Shown: piece after piece, positions 1 to 8,856 of the stretch
Layout: each line of letters starts with the position of its first letter
Position numbering within the stretch: the first letter of the stretch is position 1
Assembly (NCBI RefSeq): GCF_001990265.1
Contig: NZ_LYVN01000009.1
Span: 1-54,790, forward strand
Direction: 5' to 3'
DNA: 54,790 bases
Source: Sphingopyxis sp. KK2
GTDB taxonomy: Bacteria > Pseudomonadota > Alphaproteobacteria > Sphingomonadales > Sphingomonadaceae
Program-made: the position numbers and the translations under genes
Notes under the pieces: generated by a model
Database searches by the model: none
What the model was told of the DNA's origin: nothing
Seen by the model: the letters and a program-made list of their open reading frames with translations, nothing else

Positions 1-1057
1 CCAGCGCGTCCCAGCGCGCCGCGTCGATGCCCCATGCCGCCGGCCCCGGCACCTCGAGTTCGCGGTTGAGTGCCGCCAGTTCGTCGAGCAGCCGCGCCAC
101 CGCTGCCTGATCGCCCTCGGCCTCGTCGGCAACGCCCATCGCGCGTGCGCAGTCGCCATAGCGATGCAGCGCCGCGGGTGCCGACCACGCCGTCACCGCG
201 GGCAGCAGCATCGCGTTCGACAGGCCGTGCGGGACGTGGAAATGCGCCCCGATCGGGCGGCTCATCCCGTGGACGAGCGCGACCGAGCTGTTCGAGAAGG
301 CGATCCCCGCCTGCGTCGCGCCGAGCATCATCGCCTCGCGCGCTGCCGCGTCCATCGGGTCGCTGCACACGCGGCGCAAATTCGGCGCCAGCGCGCGCAT
401 CGCCAGCAAGGCCATACCGTCGCTGAACGGGTTCGCGCGCTTCGACACATAGGCTTCGATCGCATGGACCAGCGAGTCGATGCCGGTGTCGGCGGTCAGC
501 CTTTTCGGCTTGGTGAAGGTCAGCTCATAATCGACCAGCGCCGCGATCGGCAGATAGGCCAGCCCCGGGCACAGCATCTTCTCGTCGGTCGTCTCGTCGG
601 TGATGATCGTGAAGCGCGTCGCCTCCGACCCCGTGCCTGCGGTCGTCGGGATCGCGATCACCGGCAGCCCCGGCGCGTCCTGCACATGCGGCGCTTTATA
701 GTCCGCCATCGCCCCGCCGAACCGGCCGAGCAAGGCAATCGCCTTCGCACTGTCGAGCGGGCTGCCGCCGCCGAAGCCGACGACGCAGTCGTGGTCGCCC
801 TCCTTCAGATAGGCGACCCCCGCATCGACCGACGCCACCGTCGGGTCGGGCACCGTCTCGGCAAACACCCGCGCCGCAATCCCCGCCGCCGCTAGCCTAT
901 CGACCAGTTCGGCGACGCGCCCGCTGCTCGCCAGATACCCGTCCGTCACGACCAGCGGCCGCGCTAGCCCCAGCGACGCCAGCACCTCGGGCAATTGCTT
1001 CGACGCCCCGCCGCCGATGCGGAAGATGCGGGGCAGGGCGATGCTGGCGATACTCAA
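1..1057 (-). CDS. Iron-containing alcohol dehydrogenase, partial at left edge
   Basis: The reverse strand encodes about 352 residues of a group III (Fe-dependent, FucO/maleylacetate-reductase-like) alcohol dehydrogenase, which interconverts an aldehyde and an alcohol with NAD(P). The NAD-binding GGGSPLDSAKA motif is clear, followed by AIPTTAGTGSEAT. The metal ligands appear as D and H in GIDSLVHAIEAYVS and as two H in LVHGMSRPIGAHFHVPHG. The likely start is TTG at 1057, which overlaps the stop of the upstream MFS gene (TTGA), so the two are probably co-translated. The family is usually near 380-390 residues, so only a short C-terminal piece lies outside the window. The substrate is unknown. 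Reduction of a C3 aldehyde such as lactaldehyde or sulfolactaldehyde is one inference from context. Confidence 0.88.
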   Translation of the reverse strand, partial: MSIASIALPRIFRIGGGASKQLPEVLASLGLARPLVVTDGYLASSGRVAELVDRLAAAGIAARVFAETVPDPTVASVDAGVAYLKEGDHDCVVGFGGGSPLDSAKAIALLGRFGGAMADYKAPHVQDAPGLPVIAIPTTAGTGSEATRFTIITDETTDEKMLCPGLAYLPIAALVDYELTFTKPKRLTADTGIDSLVHAIEAYVSKRANPFSDGMALLAMRALAPNLRRVCSDPMDAAAREAMMLGATQAGIAFSNSSVALVHGMSRPIGAHFHVPHGLSNAMLLPAVTAWSAPAALHRYGDCARAMGVADEAEGDQAAVARLLDELAALNRELEVPGPAAWGIDAARWDAL

Positions 1058-2391
1058 CTGACCATCTCCTCACGGATCGTTTGGCGCGCCATCCAGAACA
1101 GCGCAGAGGCGAGTGCGCCGAACAGGATGAAGATCATCAGCGACCAGCGCACGCCCTCCGCCGACCCTAGCCCCATCGGGCCCGAGAGGAAATCGCTGAC
1201 CGCGCCGACGCCGAGCGGGCCGAGCCCGAGCCCGAGCAGGTTGATGATGAACAGCAGCACCGCGACCGCGGTCGCGCGCGTCTGCGGCCGGACCAGCCCC
1301 TGCACCGCGGCAAAACCCGGCCCGTACCACAAAGTGTTGAGCACCGGCGGAAAGGCGAACATGATGAGGGCGAATACCGCTGAATCCGTGAGCAGCCCGG
1401 CGATGTAAAAGGGGATGCCGAGGAAGGTCGAAACCGCGGGGATGGCGACATAAGCGCGCAGATCGCGTGCGCCATATTTGTCGGCGAGCTGCCCGCCCAT
1501 CCACGTCCCGAGCGCGCCGGTCAGCCCGAGTACGATGCCGAGCGCGACGCCGAGAAACCCCGTCAGCCCCAGCCCGAAATCGCCCGCGATCACCGTCAGC
1601 TCCGCGGCATGGTTGCGAAAGAAGAAGGGCGCAAGGAAGGCCGCGGCGCCATAGCCGATGAACGCCTTGATCGCGGCGGCGAAGGCGATCAGCCAGAAGG
1701 TCCGCTTGCCGCGGATCTCGGCCATCGCGGTCCTGAAATCAGGCCGCGAGGCCTTCAGCGCGGAAAGGTCGGCATCCATCTGCTGCCGCCGCGGTTCCTT
1801 CAGCGTCGCCCAGGCGATGATCGCCATCAGTACGCCGGGCGCGCCCGCGACGAGGAACGCCGTTCGCCAGCCGTACGCGTCGGCAATCAGCCCGCCCATC
1901 GCCAGCCCGAGCAGCCCGCCCAAGGGGATGCCGAGCGAATAGAAGGCGAGCGCCGAGGCGCGCTTCTCCTTCGGCGTATAATCGGTGATCAGCGAATGCG
2001 CCGGCGGCGTGCACCCCGCCTCGCCAATCCCCACCCCAATCCTGCACAGTACGAGCTGCACGAAATTCTGCGCAAAGCCGCACGCGACGGTGAACACGCT
2101 CCACAGCCCCGCCGCCACCGCGATGATCCGCGGCCGGTCGCCGGTCTCGGCAAAGCGCGCGATCGGGATGCCGAGCACCGTATAGAAGAGCGCAAAGGCG
2201 AGCCCCGTCATGACGCCGAGCTGCCAGTCGGCCAGATGCAGCTCATTCTTGATCGGCTCGGCGAGGATCGAGACGATCTGCCGGTCGAGGAAATTGAGAA
2301 TGTAGATGATCAGCAGCACCGTCAGCGCATAGCGGCGATATGCGGGCGACACCGGCGGAACGACGGGCAGGGTGGGGGCTTCGGTGGTCAT
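1054..2391 (-). CDS. MFS transporter, Spinster-like
   Basis: A 445-residue inner-membrane carrier with about 12 hydrophobic segments. Segment 1 carries LNFLDRQIVSILAEPIKNEL, and GIGEAGCTPPAHSLITDY follows near residue 130, both typical of the Spinster-like MFS subfamily that sphingomonads use for many organic acids and aromatics. The start ATG at 2391 is preceded by AGAGGATGAG. It overlaps the following alcohol dehydrogenase gene by a few bases, so the two form one operon. A second carrier of the same type is encoded at 43883-45169. The substrate cannot be read from sequence; import or export of the sugar handled by the neighbouring glycosidase locus is an inference. Confidence 0.9.
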   Translation of the reverse strand: MTTEAPTLPVVPPVSPAYRRYALTVLLIIYILNFLDRQIVSILAEPIKNELHLADWQLGVMTGLAFALFYTVLGIPIARFAETGDRPRIIAVAAGLWSVFTVACGFAQNFVQLVLCRIGVGIGEAGCTPPAHSLITDYTPKEKRASALAFYSLGIPLGGLLGLAMGGLIADAYGWRTAFLVAGAPGVLMAIIAWATLKEPRRQQMDADLSALKASRPDFRTAMAEIRGKRTFWLIAFAAAIKAFIGYGAAAFLAPFFFRNHAAELTVIAGDFGLGLTGFLGVALGIVLGLTGALGTWMGGQLADKYGARDLRAYVAIPAVSTFLGIPFYIAGLLTDSAVFALIMFAFPPVLNTLWYGPGFAAVQGLVRPQTRATAVAVLLFIINLLGLGLGPLGVGAVSDFLSGPMGLGSAEGVRWSLMIFILFGALASALFWMARQTIREEMVS

Positions 2392-2417
2392 CTCATCCTC
2401 TCGACTATGTCTTTATA

Positions 2418-2549
2418 GTTCACGCGGAGACGCGGAGACGCGGAGAAGAATTTTTCGCGCAGAGCCGCAGAGTACGCAGAGGAAAAAATAGGCGGCGAAG
2501 CCGCCATTTTCTGTCTCTTTTCTCCGCGCCTCCGCGTCTCCGCGTGAAC
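2418..2549. repeat. Large palindromic intergenic repeat (REP-like)
   Basis: Two 30-base arms, 2418-2447 and 2520-2549, are inverted copies with one mismatch and are built from GCGGAGAC-type units. A smaller perfect hairpin (GGCGGC-GAA-GCCGCC, 2491-2505) sits between them, flanked by A- and T-runs. The element fills most of the gap between the divergently transcribed MFS and isomerase-like genes. It could form a nested cruciform or RNA hairpin. It looks like a mobile-type REP repeat rather than a regulator site for either gene. Confidence 0.85.
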
Positions 2550-2658
2550 CAAATCTCTGCGCCCCCGTGTATCTGCGCGAATCCCTTTCTCCATTGGCCA
2601 AGGCCGATTGACTCCCTCTCCTGACACGATATGACAGCGTTGTCTGAAGGGAAAGACC

Positions 2659-3498
2659 TTGCCCGAATTGCTCGTCCTCCAGTCGGTTTGGGGCCTCGAT
2701 AAATGCCCCGGTTTCGACATCGAAAATCGCCTCGACGAAGCGCTTGCCCAAGTCATCGACGCGGGCTTCGACGGCGTCGGGGTCAACCTTGCCCGCACCG
2801 CGCGCACCGACGGCGTCGCGCGCGCCATGAACCCGCTCGGGCTCGCATGGGAAGGGCAGGTGCTCGTCCATGACGCGGGCCAGCTCACGCATTGGATCGG
2901 CGAAGCCCACCGCCTCGGCGCGCATCACCTCAACGTTCAGATCGCCGGCCCGACCGCCGACTTCCGCGCCGCGCTCCGCCTGATCGACAGCCTCGCCGCC
3001 GCCGCGAAGGATGCGCCGCTCCCCGTCTGGTTCGAAACCCATCGAGGCCGCCTCACCAACGACCTGCTCTTCACGCTCGAATTGCTCGAGGAGCGTCCCG
3101 GCTTTCCGCTCACCGCCGACCTGTCGCACTATCCCGTCGCGGGCGAGATGGAGCTGCCGCTCCGCGACGACCAGCTCGCCGCGATCGAGACGATCCTCCA
3201 GGGCAGCCACAATTTCCACGGCCGCGTTTCGACGACGCATCAGGTGCAGGTCGCGCTCGATGCGCCGCAGCATCAGGCTTGGCTCGACCAGCACATCGCC
3301 TGGTGGCGCCGCGGTTTCGAGCTGTGGCTCGAACAGGCGCGCGCGGGCGACGCGCTGACCTTCATGTGCGAGCTCGGGCCGCCGCCCTATGCGATCACCG
3401 CGCCCGACGGCCGCGAACTCACGAACCGCTGGGACGAGGCGCAGCGCATGCGCGATATCGTGCGCGGGCTGTGGCGCGAGGTCGCCGGCAGCGCCTGA
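2659..3498 (+). CDS. Sugar phosphate isomerase/epimerase-like TIM-barrel protein
   Basis: A 279-residue protein of the xylose-isomerase-like TIM-barrel superfamily, whose members isomerise or epimerise sugars, keto acids or inositols through a divalent metal. The expected metal ligands can be read in order: E in WFETHRGRLTND, D and H in LTADLSHY, H in NFHGRVS, and E in FMCELGPPPY. The start is TTG at 2659 with GAAGGGA about six bases upstream; no ATG lies near the conserved N terminus. It points towards the kinase gene and ends five bases before that gene's stop, so the two are convergent. The exact substrate is not recognisable. Its place in a sulfoquinovosidase/glycerol locus makes a sugar or sugar-acid substrate likely. 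Confidence 0.8.
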   Translation: MPELLVLQSVWGLDKCPGFDIENRLDEALAQVIDAGFDGVGVNLARTARTDGVARAMNPLGLAWEGQVLVHDAGQLTHWIGEAHRLGAHHLNVQIAGPTADFRAALRLIDSLAAAAKDAPLPVWFETHRGRLTNDLLFTLELLEERPGFPLTADLSHYPVAGEMELPLRDDQLAAIETILQGSHNFHGRVSTTHQVQVALDAPQHQAWLDQHIAWWRRGFELWLEQARAGDALTFMCELGPPPYAITAPDGRELTNRWDEAQRMRDIVRGLWREVAGSA

Positions 3499-3503
3499 GC
3501 CCA

Positions 3504-4922
3504 TCACGGCGCGACCGCATCCCGCCAGCGCGAAAACGCCGCATCGGCCGCATCGCGCGACACCTTCGGCAGAAACTCGGCATCGTACCGCGCGAGCCGC
3601 TTCAGGTCGCTCTCGCCGAACAGCCCTGCGCCCATGCCCGCCGCCAGCGCGGCGCCATAGGCGCTTGCCTCGCGCACCGCATGCCGCTGCACCGGCCGCT
3701 GCAGCGCATCGGCCTGCAACTGCATCAGCGTATCGCTCGCCGACAATCCGCCCGCGACCGGCAGCGCCTCGGGCACCGGCAGTGCCGCGGCGATCACCTC
3801 GGCAATCTCGCGAAAGCGGAACGCGATCCCCTGCAACGCCGCGCGTGCGACCTGTCCCGGCCCGTCGGCAAAGCTCAGCCCCGCGATCAGCCCGCGCGCC
3901 TCGAACTGCCCATGCGGCGCGCCCATGCCGGCCAGCGACGGGCGCACCACGACATTGCCCGCATCGGGCACCGAAGCCGCCGCCGCTTCCATCGCCGCGG
4001 GCGACGCGAATAGGCCAAGCCCGCCGCACAGCCACTCGATCATCGACCCGGTCGTGATCACCATGCCCTCGACGCAAAAACGCGGCTTGCCGCCCGCGAA
4101 TGCCAGCGCCTCGGCGGGCATGCTGCTGTGGATCGTTTCGGGCACCTCGCCGGTCCCCGCCATCAGCACCCCCGACGTGCCATAGGTCGCCTTCCAGTCG
4201 CCGCGCTCCAGCGCACCATGCGCGACCATCGCGGCCTCCTGATCGGCGATCAGCGCGGTGATCGGAACGCGCGCTCCAAGCACGGCGGGATCGCTTGTCG
4301 CAATCGCGCCCCAGCTTTCGACCTGCGCCGGAAACATAGTCGCGGGCAGGCGCTGGTGCGTCAGCAATGCCGCATTCCAGCCCGCGCCGGTCGCATAATC
4401 ATAATAGCCCGTCAGCCACGCCGCCGACGCATCGGTGACATGCGCACCGCTGAGCTTATAGGTCAGCCAGCTATCGAGCGTCCCCCATTGCAGCCCGGCT
4501 GGATCGCACCCCGACAGCGCAATCGCGGCAGGCAGCTTCGCCGACGGCACCTGCGGCCAGCCGGTGAACCCCGCCGCGCGCAGCTTCTTATATTCGTCGA
4601 TTCCGCGCAGATCGCTCCATACCAGCATCGGCGCGACGGGCTCGCCGGTGGCGCGATCCCACAGCACGATGCTCGCGCGCTGCGTCGTCACCCCGATCGC
4701 CGCAACATCGGCGATGCTACGCCTCGCCGCCGCCAGCGCGCCGTCGATGACCGCTCGGCAGATCGTCCAGACCTCGGCGGCATCCTGCTCGACCATCCCA
4801 GGGCGGGGGAAGCGGCTTGCGATCGGCCTCTTGTCGACGCCCAGCACTATGCCCGCCGGATCGACCAGCATCGCGCGCGCGCCCGTCGTGCCCGCATCGA
4901 GTGCGAGCAGAAGCTCAGGCAT
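3504..4922 (-). CDS. FGGY-family carbohydrate kinase, glycerol-kinase-like
   Basis: A 472-residue ATP-dependent polyol/sugar kinase. The N-terminal phosphate-binding loop LDAGTTGARAML lies at residues 8-18, PGMVEQDAAEVW (the glycerol-kinase-like region) near 42, and the C-terminal ATP-site GTSGVLMAGTG and AGGLSASDTLMQLQAD follow. It resembles GlpK in layout, but the substrate-contact segment reads VWSDLRG instead of the usual VWQCRRT, so glycerol is likely but not certain. Its ATG overlaps the end of the flavoprotein gene by eight bases (ATGCCTGA), giving a translationally coupled operon glpD-flavoprotein-kinase. In context it would phosphorylate glycerol released from sulfoquinovosyl-glycerol, giving glycerol 3-phosphate for GlpD. 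Confidence 0.85.
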   Translation of the reverse strand: MPELLLALDAGTTGARAMLVDPAGIVLGVDKRPIASRFPRPGMVEQDAAEVWTICRAVIDGALAAARRSIADVAAIGVTTQRASIVLWDRATGEPVAPMLVWSDLRGIDEYKKLRAAGFTGWPQVPSAKLPAAIALSGCDPAGLQWGTLDSWLTYKLSGAHVTDASAAWLTGYYDYATGAGWNAALLTHQRLPATMFPAQVESWGAIATSDPAVLGARVPITALIADQEAAMVAHGALERGDWKATYGTSGVLMAGTGEVPETIHSSMPAEALAFAGGKPRFCVEGMVITTGSMIEWLCGGLGLFASPAAMEAAAASVPDAGNVVVRPSLAGMGAPHGQFEARGLIAGLSFADGPGQVARAALQGIAFRFREIAEVIAAALPVPEALPVAGGLSASDTLMQLQADALQRPVQRHAVREASAYGAALAAGMGAGLFGESDLKRLARYDAEFLPKVSRDAADAAFSRWRDAVAP

Positions 4923-6318
4923 CGGGTATCAGATTGCCCGGGTTCATGATCCCCTCCGGATCGAGACAATTCTTCAATTGCCGGAGCAACGCAACGCCGC
5001 TCTCGCCGAGGTCATGGTGCAGATACGGCTTGCGCAGCCGCCCCGCGCCATGGTGGTGCGCGACCCCGCCGCCATGTTTTGCTGTCGCCTCCATGATCGC
5101 GCGCCAGCTCGCGAAATAGGCGGGTTCCATCTTCGCGCTGTCCTCGAAAGTCGCGGCGAAGCTGAAATAGAGGTTGATACCCGACCGATAGACATGGCTG
5201 CTGTGCGCCGACGCGTTGATCACGCCGGGGATCGCGTTGAGCGCCGCGATGCTGTCGTCATAGATCGCGCCGATCTCGCTCCAGCGCCCCGAAATCTCGA
5301 CCGTGTCGGCGACATAGCCGCGCTCGAACATGTCGCGCCAGCTCGGCACATGGTTGCGCTTTTCGATCCACTGCTTCGCCGCCATCGGATCGCCAGCTTC
5401 GAGGCCCGCCGCGCCGCAAATCTCGTGCATCGCCGCCAGTTCGGCATCGACGCGCGCCTTAGGCCCTTCATGGACCATCAGCAGCATCGCCTTGCCATCG
5501 CGTTCATAGTCGCGGAACAGCCGCCGTACCTCGCGCCCATCATACTGCCGCATCACCGGCGGGCGCCAGTCGGCGCGGACGATCTGTCGCTGCGCCTCGA
5601 AGCCCGCGCGCATGTCGTTCGCATAGAAGATGCTGTAATCGCGGTGCGGCGCCTTCGCGCGCAGCGAAAAGGTCACGCCGGTTATGACGCCCATCGTGCC
5701 CTCGGCGCCCATCAACAAATGGCGCAGATCCGGGCCAGCTGCCGCGCGCACCGCCTTGCCCAGCGTCACCAGTTCGCCGTTCGGCAGCACCGCCTCGATC
5801 GAATGGATGATGTTCTCGATATTGCCGTAAGCGGTCGAGAACTGCCCCGACGCGCGCGTTGCGACCCAGCCGCCGACGCTGCTGATCGCGATCGACTGCG
5901 GCCAGTGCCCGATCGTCAGCCCGTGCGCCGCGACCGCTTCCTCGGCCTCCATGCCGTTGAACCCCGCATCGAAGCTCGCGAGCAGATCGTCGCTGTCGAT
6001 ATACCGCACGCGGTTCATCGAACTCATGTCGAGCAGGATGGCATCGGGCGTCGGTTCGATCCCGCCGCACACTCCGCTGCCGAGGCCATAGGGGATCAGC
6101 GGCACGCGCTTCTCGGCGGCGAGCCTCACAATTTTCTGCACATCCTCGACCGACTGCGGCCGCACAACGCACCCCGGTGCTGCCACCGCTTCGCCGCGCC
6201 AGTCGCGCAGATGCTTGACCGCCCATTGGTCGTAACGCCGCGCATTCAGCGCGTCGGCATCGCTTGCGACGCGGTCGGCGCCGACGGCGCTGGCAAGGGC
6301 TTCGGTTATCGAACGCAT
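4915..6318 (-). CDS. FAD-binding oxidoreductase, alkyl-DHAP-synthase-like
   Basis: A 467-residue flavoprotein with a PCMH-type FAD domain (VVRPQSVEDVQKIVRLAAE, then PYGLGSGVCGG) and a C-terminal FAD-oxidase domain. Near the C terminus it has HSSHVYRSGINLYFSFA followed by GGGVAHHHGAGRLRKPYL. The HHHG block is the active-site signature of alkyldihydroxyacetonephosphate synthase (AGPS), and is not typical of glycolate or lactate dehydrogenases. I place the start at ATG 6318, with GGGAGAG upstream and just after the glpD stop, rather than at the longer upstream reading. The length is shorter than eukaryotic AGPS, which carries an extra N-terminal region. Either ether-lipid-type chemistry on acyl-DHAP or oxidation of a glycerol derivative is possible. 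Confidence 0.82.
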   Translation of the reverse strand: MRSITEALASAVGADRVASDADALNARRYDQWAVKHLRDWRGEAVAAPGCVVRPQSVEDVQKIVRLAAEKRVPLIPYGLGSGVCGGIEPTPDAILLDMSSMNRVRYIDSDDLLASFDAGFNGMEAEEAVAAHGLTIGHWPQSIAISSVGGWVATRASGQFSTAYGNIENIIHSIEAVLPNGELVTLGKAVRAAAGPDLRHLLMGAEGTMGVITGVTFSLRAKAPHRDYSIFYANDMRAGFEAQRQIVRADWRPPVMRQYDGREVRRLFRDYERDGKAMLLMVHEGPKARVDAELAAMHEICGAAGLEAGDPMAAKQWIEKRNHVPSWRDMFERGYVADTVEISGRWSEIGAIYDDSIAALNAIPGVINASAHSSHVYRSGINLYFSFAATFEDSAKMEPAYFASWRAIMEATAKHGGGVAHHHGAGRLRKPYLHHDLGESGVALLRQLKNCLDPEGIMNPGNLIPDA

Positions 6319-6319
6319 T

Positions 6320-7873
6320 TCACTCTCCCAAAAGCCTGCGGCTTTCCTCGTTGATCTGTCGGCATCGTGCGATCTGGCCCGCCTTCGTGGCGTCATCCCA
6401 GCCGAGCAGCGCACCCATCACATCGGCCGCGGGTGCAAGCGCCGCGAGGCCCGCTCCGTCGTCGAACCAGGCACGCGCGCTCCGGCGCACCCAATAATCC
6501 TCCAGCGTCGACGCACCCTCATGCGTCACCGCGCGCGCCGCCTCGGCGGCGATATCGCCGCCCGCGATCACGATCTCGTTCGCCTCGTCGCCATAGAGAC
6601 CTGCGAGCCGCTCGGCCGCCAGCGGATCGAGTCCGGCCAGCCGCAATTCGCGCGACCCGCCGGGCAACGGCATCTCGGCGGTCGAACAGGGCCGCGCGGT
6701 CGTTCCCAACCGCTCGACCACCAGATCGACGACGCGCTCGGCCATCGCGCGATAGGCGCTGAGCTTGCCCCCCGCGATCGACACCAGCCCGCCGGGCGAG
6801 GTCCAGATTTCGTCCTTGCGCGATACTTCGTTGGCCTTTTTCCCCGGCTGCGCGATCAGCGGCCGCACCCCCGACCACAGCGACACAATCTCGCCATCGC
6901 GGATCGGATCGACGTTCAACGCCGCCTCGGTCGCGCGCAGCAGATAGTCGATGTCATCGCGTGTCGGCGCGGGCCAGTAATCACTGCCGTCGTGGAACAC
7001 GTCAGTCGTGCCGATGTACGTGAACGCCCCGCGCGGCACCGCGAAGATGCTCCGCTTGTCGGGGGCGCGAATGATGATCGTCGAATGGATCGGCAACCGC
7101 GCGCGCGGCAGCACCAGATGGATGCCGCGGCTCAGCGACATGCGTGCGTCGCCTTCGCCCGCTTCCAGTCCGCGCACCGCGTCGACCCACGCGCCCGCCG
7201 CGTTGACGACCAGCTTTGCCTTGATCCGCGCGCCCAGCCCATCGTCCAGCGTCGATGTCGCGACCAGCCCGTCGCCCGTCAGTTCCGATGCCGCCGCATG
7301 ATTGACGACCACCGCGCCCGCGCCCTGCGCGCTGCGGATATTCGCGAGCACCAGCCGCGCATCGTCGGTCAGGAATTCGGGATAGAGCACCGCCCCATTC
7401 AGCCGGTCGGTGCGCATCAGCGGCTCGCGCGCCTGCAATTCGGCGAGCGAAATCACCTCATGCTTCTCGGCCTCGGGCACCCCGCCCAGTTTCTCGAAGG
7501 TCCACAGCCCCGTCCGCAATTTCGCGGTCATCGCCATGTTCGTCGTCGGGATCAGGAAGGGCGACAGCCGCGTCAGGTGCGGCGCGATCCGCCGCAAGAT
7601 CTGCCGCTCCGACGCCGCTTCCTTGACCAGCGCGATATCGCCCTGCGCCAGATAGCGAAGGCCGCCATGGATCATCTTCGAACTGCGGCTGCTCGTCCCG
7701 CTCGCATAGTCGCGCGCCTCGACCAGCGCGACCGACAGCCCGCGCATCGCGGCGTCGCGCGCGATCCCCGCGCCGGTGATCCCGCCGCCGATCACCGCAA
7801 GATCGAACGTCCGCGATTCCAGCTCGGCAAAGACCTGGCGGCGGCGCCGCGCGTCGAGTTGGGTGCTGCTCAT
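6320..7873 (-). CDS. glpD: Glycerol-3-phosphate dehydrogenase (FAD)
   Basis: A 517-residue aerobic glycerol-3-phosphate dehydrogenase, a membrane-associated flavoenzyme that oxidises glycerol 3-phosphate to dihydroxyacetone phosphate and feeds electrons to quinones. The dinucleotide fold GGGITGAG lies at residues 29-36. It is followed by the GlpD signature GTSSRSSKMIHGGLRYL, FAVPRGAFTYIGTTD, and SIAGGKLSAYR before the C-terminal domain. It is the first gene of a three-gene operon with the AGPS-like flavoprotein (one base between stop and next start) and the FGGY kinase. It is divergent from the LysR gene, from which it is separated by about 65 bases, so that regulator probably controls the operon. 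Confidence 0.95.
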   Translation of the reverse strand: MSSTQLDARRRRQVFAELESRTFDLAVIGGGITGAGIARDAAMRGLSVALVEARDYASGTSSRSSKMIHGGLRYLAQGDIALVKEAASERQILRRIAPHLTRLSPFLIPTTNMAMTAKLRTGLWTFEKLGGVPEAEKHEVISLAELQAREPLMRTDRLNGAVLYPEFLTDDARLVLANIRSAQGAGAVVVNHAAASELTGDGLVATSTLDDGLGARIKAKLVVNAAGAWVDAVRGLEAGEGDARMSLSRGIHLVLPRARLPIHSTIIIRAPDKRSIFAVPRGAFTYIGTTDVFHDGSDYWPAPTRDDIDYLLRATEAALNVDPIRDGEIVSLWSGVRPLIAQPGKKANEVSRKDEIWTSPGGLVSIAGGKLSAYRAMAERVVDLVVERLGTTARPCSTAEMPLPGGSRELRLAGLDPLAAERLAGLYGDEANEIVIAGGDIAAEAARAVTHEGASTLEDYWVRRSARAWFDDGAGLAALAPAADVMGALLGWDDATKAGQIARCRQINEESRRLLGE

Positions 7874-7938
7874 CGCTTCACGCTATGCGCATCACGGCGG
7901 CATTGGTATTGCAAAACAGGAATGATATGGTGCGCGGC
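7874..7938. promoter_or_regulatory. Divergent promoter region, glpD operon / LysR gene
   Basis: This short gap must hold the promoters of both the leftward glpD operon and the rightward LysR gene. The layout is the classic one for a LysR regulator that represses itself and activates the divergent operon. The segment from about 7908 to 7920 (GGTATTGCAAAAC) has the loose T-N11-A character of a LysR site, but I cannot define one operator with certainty. Confidence 0.4.
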
Positions 7939-8856
7939 ATGAACCTCCGCCGCCTCCGCCATTTCGACACACTATATCGCCTCGCGAGCTACGCGCGCGC
8001 CGCCGACGAACTCGGGCTGACGCAGTCGGCGCTCACCCGCTCGATCCAGAAGCTCGAGGAGGAACTTGGCGCCACGCTCTTCGACCGCACCACCCATTAT
8101 GTCCGCCCGACGAGCGACGCCGACCGGCTGATCCGCTCGGCGCGCGACGTCATCGCCGCCTCGGCGAACCTCGAACAGGAAGCGCGCGGGCTCGGCCAGC
8201 CGAGCGGCGGAACCGTCGCGGTCGGCAGCGGCCCCTATCCGTTGCAACCCTTGCTCACCGATGCGATCGCGCGCTTTGCCGCAAGCCACCCCGGCGTGCG
8301 TGTCACGGTCACCGGCGGCCCGTCCGAACAGCTTCTCGAAACCCTCGTCGACCGCCGCCTCGACCTCGTCGTGTGCAACCGCGCCAAATTCGCCTCGTCG
8401 GGCCATGCCGACGAAGTGCTTTGCATCCCGCTCCCGCCCGAGCCCTTGATGCTCGTCTGCGCATCCGACCATCCGCTCGCACGGGGGCAGGGCGACAGCG
8501 CCGATTTCCCTTGGGCACTCCCGCGTCCGGCACCGGGCAGCAATTTCCCGCGAGCGCTCCGTACCCGCTTCGCCGCGGGGCAGTTCCCCGATTACGAGCT
8601 CGATTCCACCGCCGCCTGCCTCGACATGGCGGCGAGCGGCCGCGCGATCACCGTCGTTCCGCAGCGCCTTGCGATCCGCAGCGGCCTCGCGATGATCGCG
8701 CTCCCGTCCTCCGAAGTCACCCGCGACGCCATCCATCTCCTCCGCAACCGCAGCCGCAGCGCGCTCGTCGCCGCGTTCGTTGCGGTGCTGAAGGCGGTGG
8801 CTCAGGCCGAGGGGATTCCGGTGAACAGCGCCGCATCGGCCGATCCCGCGCGATAG
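7939..8856 (+). CDS. LysR-family transcriptional regulator
   Basis: A 305-residue DNA-binding regulator. The N-terminal winged helix-turn-helix reads LRHFDTLYRLASYARAADEL, then LTQSALTRSIQKLEEELGATLFDR; an effector domain starts near residue 90 (GTVAVGSGPYPLQP). I choose ATG 7939 because MNLRRLRHFDTL matches the usual LysR N terminus; ATG 7927 is an alternative. It is divergent from glpD. Its 3' end overlaps the 3' end of the GH31 gene by 55 bases on the other strand. It is likely to sense an intermediate of sulfoquinovosyl-glycerol or glycerol breakdown, but the effector is unknown. Confidence 0.9.
   Translation: MNLRRLRHFDTLYRLASYARAADELGLTQSALTRSIQKLEEELGATLFDRTTHYVRPTSDADRLIRSARDVIAASANLEQEARGLGQPSGGTVAVGSGPYPLQPLLTDAIARFAASHPGVRVTVTGGPSEQLLETLVDRRLDLVVCNRAKFASSGHADEVLCIPLPPEPLMLVCASDHPLARGQGDSADFPWALPRPAPGSNFPRALRTRFAAGQFPDYELDSTAACLDMAASGRAITVVPQRLAIRSGLAMIALPSSEVTRDAIHLLRNRSRSALVAAFVAVLKAVAQAEGIPVNSAASADPAR

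Noticed and set aside
2413-4077. 554-residue open frame on the - strand covering isomerase, kinase and repeat
   Set aside because: It is antisense to the isomerase-like gene, out of frame with the kinase, and its end translates the palindromic repeat.
4915-6414. Longer 499-residue start for the AGPS-like gene
   Set aside because: The extra 32 residues lie inside glpD and lack family similarity, while ATG 6318 has a good ribosome site.
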